Of a stretch of DNA of 64,000 bases, positions 56,117 through 64,000 are shown one piece after another. Every line of letters starts with the position of its first letter. Position 1 is the first letter of the stretch. The notes below the pieces were generated by a model. The model did no database searches. It saw nothing but the letters and a program-made list of their open reading frames with translations, and was not told the origin of the DNA. The stretch comes from Pholiota molesta (lineage: Eukaryota; Basidiomycota; Agaricomycetes; Agaricales; Strophariaceae), in assembly GCA_014925825.1 (NCBI GenBank), contig JACGCK010000198.1, forward strand, positions 19,267 to 83,266, in the 5' to 3' direction. The translations under genes and the position numbers were made by a program.

Positions 56117-59100
56117 ATGACGAGCATCGTCCAGCCCCTGTCCAGCCCTGCCGGACAGCAACTACAGTACAAGGGCAAGCTGACGCATAGATCGTGGCCT
56201 GAGCTTCCTGAGGAAATCATCAGGTCAGTCAGCCCTCCTTATCCAGTGCCACACGCGATGGCGGCGACGAGTAGCGGGCTTATTGCCGTCTCGTAGACAC
56301 ATCACCACGTTCTACCTACACGACCTTGCGTGCACGAGCTATTGCCCACAAACATGGGAGACACGCAAGCACTGGTACTCGAGAATGGCCTATGCCTGTA
56401 TACGCGACTCATTGGAAATGGAGAAAGTCGTGATGGCTATATGCCCACAGTGGCGGAAAGCTAGTGAGTTCCTTCGTAGACTGTCTGATTTTGTCTTTTG
56501 GTCCCTGTTCTTCGCGACTCGTGCTACGTTTGCATCTTATCGCTTGTCGTTTGGTGGTTAGGCGCTCGATGCTGTGCAATGTCCTTGACTATGTCATTAC
56601 TGCGCATTCTCAATCACCTTTGCTCCCTGTTTAAATTCTTTCTGGCCTCGAACATCTGGGAATCTGTATCTTCTGTTGTCGCTCTTCCTCACTCCAAACG
56701 CGTATAATCGTGGTTCGACAACTACATGATTTTCGACATTCGTTTTGTGAATCAGAATTCCAGTCTCGCCATCAATCAACGAATGAAACAAAGCAACATT
56801 TTGACGGTAGTCGAAAAAGCTTAGCGCCACACTATCGAATACAATGCATATCCTTATTCTCCATCCGTCATTTCGATCACGATGCAATTCACATTACTTT
56901 AACACTCCCATTTTCTTCTCCTTCGTATTCATTCGAATTCCATGCTCTGCTCCTTTTATTTTATTTCCATCACTAGGCAACCCAGAACATGAACTAACGC
57001 TCCATGCTTTTAGTTGAAGGACATCTCTTCTGGACTCAAGTTCTCCATGTTATTGACCCCAACGACCACCTCATCTATCACAGCGTCATCCACCCTAATC
57101 CCCAACATAACGCCTCCTCTAATACGATATCAGGGCCAATATATCTAACTCCCTATCAACACCTCAAAAATATCATGAAATGCACATGTGTAATATGTCG
57201 AATTAATCACCCCACCACAAATCACGGTCTGGCCATGTCGAAACGCCTAGCCATGACCCCATTCTTCGGGGTCGTTCCTCTGTGTAAAGAGCACGACAAG
57301 AATCGGACAACATACTGCGGGCTGTGTCTGCGCGACGCGGCCCCATTAGCGAAGGCCGACTCTACCGCCAGGGATTTCGAAATCCAACAAACACTCGGTA
57401 TCGTCGAGAACGAAGACGAGGAGACCTGGCCTGGAATCGAGATGACGTGTCGGAAATGCCGGACCGAATGGCTGTGGCGACGGGCGAGCCAGAGTGCGCG
57501 CGACCGAGACGCCGTCGGTGGGCCCTTATTCCAGTGCCCCGACTGGGAGGCGCGCCAGAATATCGACAACTTTTTGGAGCTCGCGGAAGGCTGTATCGCG
57601 GACGTGCTGATGCTCGCGCGCGAGAAGCTGTGGCTGCGGATGAACACCAACTACGTGGACCTGGGGAGCCAATTACTTGCTTCGCAGAAGAATGAGCAGA
57701 GATATAATGCTCAGGAAGAGGAAGAAGAGGACTCGGAGGAGGACAGAGACGCTGCGTTTATGTCGGGGTCCGCGCAGGTCAAGGAGATGGCCCTAGGGCA
57801 TTGGGCCCGCCGGCGCATCCTGGACGGCCACTGGCTCAGCCCGGCCGACATCTGGTACAACCATCGCGTGCTGGGCCAACCGCTCGTCGTGCGCACGACG
57901 CATCCCTGTCCGTGGGCGCGCGACTTCGACAACGTGGACCCAGAGGGCGCCGAGGCGCAGGAGCACCCGCTGCGGTCCACGATCACCGCGGAGATCCCGC
58001 CGTCGTTCCAGCTCTGCGAGCAGGCGTATCTGCAGCACATCAAGTCGATCCGGGAGGTGCTGGGGCCGCCGATGAGGAACCTCGTGCGGAAGCTGATCAT
58101 GGAGTGCCAGGTGCCCACCGCGCGCGGCTTCGCGGACCCCGCGCAGTTGGCGCGGAAGATGTCGCTGGAGGACGTGATCCGTGTGCTGCGCGAGGAGGAG
58201 GGCGTGTGGTATGACGGCGTGGACTGGATCGAACGCAAGCGGAACCAGGAGGAGGAAGAAACGACGCGCCAGCAGGCGAAGGACGAGGCGGCGATGATGG
58301 TGGTTGACGATGCGCCGCGCCCTAAGGAGGACGATTTGGATTCGATGACGTCCTCCAGTAGCAGCAGCGCGAGCGGGAAGTATTCCTCTCATACCCCGTC
58401 GGACTCGACGAGTCCGGTGCTCTCAACGTCGACGCTGCAGACGACGCCTTCGCCGCCGCCACTGAGCGATGAGGGCGCGGAGCCCTCGAAGAATGAAAAA
58501 ATGGCGGTGGAGAGGCAGGAGAAGATGCTTGCGTCAAGGCCGCGCCTTATCCCCTTTGACCCTGTGAAGTCATCGCCTAGGCTGCTAGGCACCATTCCTT
58601 ATATCCCTGCAACCATCGCCCATCTTCCGAATTATAGCCTGGATGCTATCAGAACCGTATGTTTTCACTTCTGGTTATAATTTGCAGTAAACTAACATGT
58701 TCTGTTCATCTAGGCATGGCGCGAAGCCTGTGCGCCTCTGTACCATTGTAGCTGCTCTATATGCGAACGCGCTAAAGTAGCGGATATGAATGCCCGAGCA
58801 GCGGCATATGCCGCGAACGCCCCCGTCCCCATCATCCCCTCACAACCTGTTCAGCAAGTCCTGCGAACTACCATCTATCCTACTGCTGTCGTTCGTCAAA
58901 CACATGTCGACTCGGGCGAAATTGAACTGAAAGAAGTTTCAGAAGTCGATCTAGACGGCGATGGCGAAGAGGAAGTCGACTATGAAGCCTCCGATTTAGA
59001 GTATGAGACGGATGAAGATGATGACGATGACATCGAGGAGGACCCCCAATACGATCAATCGGGCGAATACCATTATTCGCTGTCCCCTGAACCAGAGCCT

Positions 59101-59610
59101 GTGCCTCAGCGGCCCCGGAAGCGATCGTCTGACGAGCTGGAAGAGCCGCTCGCGGACGAACTGGATAGCGATGCCGCCGCACGTCGGCCGCCGGTAGGCA
59201 CACCCCCGAAGCGCGCGCGTCTCGGCGACCGCCCGCCGCTCGCCAACGACGTCGAGGACTACGCGGTCGACGCCGCGGTGCCCGCGCTGCAGCCGGCGCT
59301 GGTGCTGCAGCCCGCCCCCGCGCGCCGGAAGCGGAGCAGCGAGGAGCTGGACGAGGGGCAGGCGTGCGAGCCGCCGTCGCCGCACAAGCGGGTGAAGGTG
59401 GCGCGGAGCCCGGCGCGGGGCGACCCGGGGCGGTATGGGGGGGACGCGGAGGCGGATGCGTATGCGCGCGGCGCGCATCGGGGTCGAAGGGACGACGATC
59501 TGGAAGACAGGCCGTATGTGCCGCCGAAGGGTGTCGGGGAGCGGCCACGGCGACTGGTGTCGAAATCAGATATGGACTCCCTTATCGCTCTGGAGGATGT
59601 CGATGAATAA
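56117..59610 (+). CDS. Large acidic nuclear-type protein with CxxC pairs and F-box-like start
   Basis: The start MTSIVQPLSSPAGQQLQYKG is followed by SWPELPEEIIRHITTFYLHD, which resembles an F-box. An intron of about 550 bases (GCTA/gtgagt...gcttttag) leads to IEGHLFWTQVLHVIDPNDHL. Cysteine pairs CTCVIC, CGLC and CRKC plus nearby Cys/His suggest a zinc-binding region. A mixed helical region follows (WARRRILDGHWLSPADIWYN, VRKLIMECQVPTARGFADPA), then Ser-rich and acidic stretches. After one more intron (58671-58733), AWREACAPLYHCSCSICERA adds more Cys pairs. The C-terminus is acidic with repeated basic motifs RKRSSDELEE, PPKRARL, RKRSSEELDE and PHKRVKV that look like nuclear localisation signals. 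About 980 residues in all. I recognise the type as a basidiomycete-restricted nuclear protein but cannot name a function. Confidence 0.68.
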
Positions 59611-62544
59611 GTGCTAGGCCGAGACCTTTTGGACCCCGACCCCCTCGCCGTGAGCTGTTCTCGTGCACTCTCCCATGGGGCATTATCCTATTCTCTTTAT
59701 CGTGATTATTCTTGTGTATGAATAGGTTTGTAGTTGTCCGCTTTTTTTTTTTGCTTTTCCTTTCTTTTCGCTTTTTCTAATCCTTCGACATCATCCTTCA
59801 ATCCAATCATCCCATCTCGTTCCTTGCCCCTTTGATTTGTAGACCAGAGTTCTGCCCAAAACAAGACATCAATCAACCTCTGCTGTTTCTTTCTTCCTAT
59901 CTTTTCCTCCCCCCTCTCCCCTATGCCCACCATTTCTTTTGGCTTCGCCTACGTGCTTCATAATCTACCTAGTTTGGATATGGACTTGTTCTAGCGCCGC
60001 CCCCGCTTCCATCCCCACTTCCATCCCCGTCCCCTGTTCCACTATCCTATCTCATGGATTCCTATTGTTTCTTAACCATATACAATTTCGGTCAGGCGGA
60101 TTGACCTGTCTGCTTTGGCGAAACGCGGGTTCTGCAAATCTTTATTCCCCTGTCTGGGATGGTGGCAATTTAGCTGCGGAGCTCTTCTTCTTCTCCTGTT
60201 TCTGTTCTATTCTACTGTACTGCCTTTTTCGTCCTGCGTGTCCTGCATGACACTTTTTCGCCGATAACCTCTGTCGATGCTGTGTATATCTGTATATTTA
60301 CTTTATAAATTTTCACAAAATGCGGTCGCAAATGCCACATGGCCGATCGCGGTGTTCGTTTCTTTGTGATGTGTGCATGGTGTCAATTAATCTTTTGGGC
60401 GTTTGGACAGGCTGCCAACATCCAGCTTTTGGAGACTTCGGAACTTCAATCGGAAGTGGCCATGATGTCGATCTATCTGGATTTTGACCCTGCGAGTGTG
60501 TGCTTGGGAGGTTTCTGCAGTAGTCTTCGGGAAATGAATACTTGACGCAGCAAACGGTGGCACCATATTGAATCGACGCTGCCATCCTCCGTCTTAATAA
60601 ATTTAATATAATTAAAATCCAACACTTATGTCTATGAGTATTTTGGTGTCTATGAGTATTTTGGGTAACTCAAAAGCTTGGAAGTTTTAGAGTTCTTTGG
60701 CTTATAGATCTAAGTAGCCTATTCATGGCCATTGAGTTATGGGATCTCAAGATCCACTTACCCTTTAAACGATTCCGTTACAAGGAATTCATCTTTCCCG
60801 TTATGCAATGCTAAACTTAGCAATTTGGTTTGGATTAACGGCTGATTGTTGTTGGCCTTCCCAGTACCCTTTAGTGCTAGGGACATTGGACCATGGTATC
60901 GACAACTGTTAAATAGGTGATTATCTGGACCCCATCTTTGTTGCGACGGCGTGTAAATGGTTCAGATTTTAGCGTCATCCGACGCTGACGGGATAATTCT
61001 CTGGCATTTCTTGTCACCTCGACTCTTTGCCTGGATTAGCTACGCTTCTAGCCCCTTGAATGCCATGCACGTAGTATATAGTATATATTCCACCTTTTAC
61101 GAGAATTCTGTGATGTAGTGAGAAAGCACGCAAATGACACATGTATGATGAAACGACTGAATAGATAAAATGTGATCACTATGTTACTGGACCGGGACTA
61201 AACGTCTAGTTGAAGACAGTCGTGTAATAGGCGAGGCTGGCGGTGCTCGAGCTATATATTATCGGAAATATTCGTATCTCCAGTATTCACGAGTCCACGA
61301 GTCCGAAAGCTTTATGGCTCTTGTACTTACTTTTACAGCTTAATTTTACCCTTGAAGTGCGAGGTTATGCGACAATCCTGCCATCATATTAAATCACTTT
61401 CGTAGACCGCGAAAGATCTTCACTCCAAGCTCTCAGCACATATGTTTCTCGATGATCACCGGGCTAAAAAAGGAAGCCCTAGCTACATCCGCGCATTATG
61501 CCACTAGCGATCATGATCCGGATTGCAGCCATCAGCGGCGAGCCCGCTTGCTCTCTGCCCATAGCTTGCTCTTTGCTTGCTCTGGCTCTTTCTGACTCTG
61601 TGATCAACCACTTTCATTATATCCAGGCAGCTTACATATGTCGATACGTTGCTTGAGAAACGTTGACTGTCGCAGTGCCGCCCCCACGGCTCAGTTGAAT
61701 CCAGTTCGTCCTAATTCCTCGGCTTAACAGGTGTGCTTGGTAAGGTGTGTTTTCCGCTTCTAAAAATATCGAGGACTTCAAGTGAAGCAATGATGTAAGT
61801 GATGATTCCGTGTCGCGTTCGCAGGCTATAATCACCGGATTTTGGCACATTCTTTCGATAACGGTACCGTTTTTGGCTGCCTCGTTTACTCTTAATATTG
61901 TGGAAAGGGTTCACTAATTTTGCATTTTGTATATCCAATATCCATTCTGATCTTTTTTCCGAGCGCATGGTCATCTTCCAAGGCCAGGGATAACCTTCTC
62001 TTTTAGCGACGTCAGCGTAGATTTGCCTCTATACGGCACAAAATACACGAACTTGCCAGGCATAAGAGTCATTGCGAGGATATAATTTTGGCATCCCAAG
62101 AGTAATTCAGAATAGTTCATGAATTGAACCTCCGTCCAAACACATTTTGTTTTTACTACTATATCTAGATTAGCGCCCTGATGTGATCGAGGTAACTTAT
62201 CGCAGCATAAACAAGTTTCCAATAATCTAATACAAGACTCAAACTGACTACAGGTCACGTATACAGAATAGCATGGTTGATCCATGAACTGATACGTTGC
62301 CCGATGTGCCTGATGGCGTGCATATTGATGCTGCGTCGTTGTAAACTCCACTGAAGCTCCGAAGGGCGGGCGGAATCGATCCAGATCGGACGAATGTCAC
62401 GAATCCAGATGAACGGGACCTATGTATAACATTGGTATAACAATGATTAATGAACATTAGGTCACGGCGACCCATTAGCATTCAAATACAGTCCACCATG
62501 ACTTTCATAAAGGTTTCGACCCTCCACTATTCTGAACGACTCTC
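59611..62544. other. 3' region and gene-poor stretch of about 2.9 kb
   Basis: Pyrimidine-rich sequence to about 60.3 kb looks like the 3' untranslated region of the nuclear-type gene. The rest is AT-rich. A minus-strand frame at 61971-62351 (126 codons) has no recognised motif and I do not call it. An 18-base unit (tgtctatgagtattttgg) is repeated twice in tandem at 60629-60664. Confidence 0.4.
60629..60664 (+). repeat. Two tandem copies of an 18-bp unit
   Basis: tgtctatgagtattttgg is present twice back to back, identical in both copies. Confidence 0.7.
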
Positions 62545-63780
62545 ATGTCTGTGTCTGACAACGCATCCTTTGGCAGTCCCGTCGACAACGTCCGCCGCGA
62601 TATCAAAGACAACGCTTACCATTGCCCTCAATGTGATACGCCCTTTACAAGAAGGTCGAACCTTCGAAGGCATTTCCAAATCCGTGAGCAATGGCCCTGC
62701 TTATCTGCTCTCGGCAGCCCTGAGCATAAACTTTCGCCTATGTAGATATGAGAAACTCTTTCTTGAAGTGCGAGAACTGTAGCGATGAGTTTGGGTCAAG
62801 GTATCTTCCACTCTCTCTATCATGTAAAGCCAGGAAAGTGTTGCTGATCACCTCGGATTTTACAAATTTACATAGGGAGGAGCTCCAGAATCATGCTCCG
62901 GGCTGTTACTCATGGAGTTCCGTACATGACAAGACGCTGCAGGCCATGGAACGTCCATACGGCAAGGACGGGTGCGACACATTGCTTGCACATTCTCGTG
63001 GACTTACTCAATCATTTGACGGACGCAGTTACGCAGGCCCCCCTCCGCTTATCCGACCTTTGACTCTCCTGAATCACGATATCTAGCCAACTACCATGCA
63101 TCCGACTTCACCCAAGTTATGCCCTCGGTGTCCTCATCCGGCTCGGTTATCCCCCCTACGCCGCCCCTAGTCCCATCGTCTTTCGATGGAAGTTATGTCC
63201 ATGCGTCGTCTTCGCCGAATGTGTTTTCTCATCGGCGTCAGAGCATTTCGTCCTCCTCCAATGTTAGTATTCTTATTCTATTTTTACACACAAGTGCGAG
63301 GTTTGATGGGATAAGTCCCAGAGCTCTTCATCTGCATCGTCATCGCCGTATACGCAGCCTCCTACCCATATTCAAGCAGCGACATACGGTTATTATGCGT
63401 CAACAGAAGTACGCGCGGATGGCTCCCCATGGAACGCCGTCCCTCCAGCTCTTTCCGCACCTGGCGAAAAGCCAGTATACACCCGACGACAAGTCAAAGA
63501 CATGATTGACGTGGTGAGCGAATGTTTGATTGAAAGCATGGTCAGTCCGGCGGCATTGTTTCTGCGTATGTATGGCATTCACAAGGCATTTTTTTTCCAG
63601 GAGAGCGTTCTGACGCGGCCGACCTCAGTGGTGTCCCCAACCCTATGCAATCGATTCCCCAGATGGACAGATCGCCCGCGCGATGAGAGACGACGGTTTT
63701 CGGCAGACGGTGCTCTCCGAGGCACTTCCTCGGGCTTATACAGGATGCACTCAGGCAGTGGCACCCATCCAAAAGTGTAG
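62545..63780 (+). CDS. C2H2 zinc-finger protein, putative transcription factor
   Basis: The start is MSVSDNASFGSPVDNVRRDI. Finger 1 is YHCPQCDTPFTRRSNLRRHF and ends QIH across an intron (CAAATCC/gtgagc...tatgtag/ATATG). Finger 2 is KCENCSDEFGSREELQNHAP then GC, a C2HC variant. An intron from GGAGTTCC/gtacat to gacgcag/TTACGC joins WSS to LRRPPSAYPTFDSPESRYLA. A Ser/Pro-rich region follows (PSVSSSGSVIPPTPPLVPSS, HRRQSISSSSN, SSSASSSPYTQPPTHIQAAT) and then VYTRRQVKDMIDVVSECLIE. The last exon is uncertain. Phase-0 splicing after SECLIESM gives a stop at 63780. A frame one base over, GERSDAADLSGVPNPMQSIP, looks more protein-like and would stop at 63686. About 350 residues. Two adjacent fingers plus a disordered tail fit a fungal DNA-binding regulator. 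Its targets are unknown. Confidence 0.68.
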
Positions 63781-64000
63781 CTGGTCTGCAAACACACGGC
63801 CCCTGCATTGAAGTTGCTACTAGAGACGATAGGATCTATCACGATTGGGTTCATGTAGTATACACTGTACAGTCAATTTTTCCTTTCACCGCTATTATCA
63901 TGTCCACACCATATTATTTATGTTCCTTCAAGCATAATATACGACCAGTCCCGTCTCTGTATACTTACCTCCTCACCTCACATGTATAGTGCAGATTCTA
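63781..64000. other. End of window, 3' region
   Basis: No feature recognised after the zinc-finger gene. Confidence 0.4.

Noticed and set aside
57711..58392. Long minus-strand open frames
   Set aside because: Antisense to the nuclear-type gene, whose frame has Cys motifs and matching splice sites.
61971..62351. 126-codon minus-strand frame with many cysteines
   Set aside because: No signal peptide or spacing pattern, and no partner exon found. Kept only as a note in the intergenic entry.

Overview
This is a gene-rich piece of a filamentous fungal genome, almost certainly an agaricomycete (mushroom-forming basidiomycete). Most genes are cut by many short GT-AG introns of about 50-75 bases. 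Two secreted proteins carry fungal cellulose-binding modules (CBM1), and several families are ones typically expanded in agaricomycetes: HSPA12-like Hsp70 proteins, an unnamed coiled-coil family, F-box proteins and small secreted proteins. Apart from a tRNA-like relic inside a transposon, I saw no rRNA or tRNA gene. I saw no CRISPR array and no prokaryotic operon structure. Gene spans below run from start to stop codon and include introns. Splice sites were read by eye from GT/AG signals and from agreement between paralogues.

Bases 1-14.3 kb are a duplication-rich accessory block. It holds the start of a coiled-coil gene with a one-base frameshift, scrambled debris of Hsp70-like genes, and two divergently transcribed Hsp70/HSPA12-like genes (2619-5237 minus, 5792-8411 plus). 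Next is a chimeric gene (8851-11975 minus) whose first half is the Hsp70-like ATPase domain and whose second half is the C-terminal part of a coiled-coil protein. A full-length member of that coiled-coil family lies next door (12340-14313 minus).

Bases 14.7-34.4 kb are mostly conserved genes: a Bem2-like RasGEF/PH/RhoGAP protein of about 2,000 residues, two F-box proteins, an expansin-like secreted protein that has lost cysteines, a lysine-motif-rich protein with six SUMO-type consensus sites, and inositol-3-phosphate synthase (INO1).

Bases 35.3-37.3 kb hold a nested pair of hAT-like DNA transposons. Each is bounded by inverted repeats and by its own perfect 8-bp target-site duplication. About 3 kb without a convincing gene follows.

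Bases 40.4-51.9 kb hold TIM50, then genes linked to the cell surface and plant-polymer attachment. These are a secreted protein with 22 tandem His-Asp dipeptides joined to a CBM1, a DUF2855 protein, a CBM1/GDSL acetylesterase (CE16-like) with a frameshift between binding and catalytic domains, a small secreted protein with a decayed duplicate, and a single-pass membrane protein. From 52 to 64 kb the sequence is gene-poor except for a large acidic nuclear-type protein with CxxC pairs (56117-59610) and a C2H2 zinc-finger protein (62545-63780).

The strongest candidates for something undescribed are the Hsp70/coiled-coil chimera, the (His-Asp)22-CBM1 protein, and the SUMO-motif array protein.
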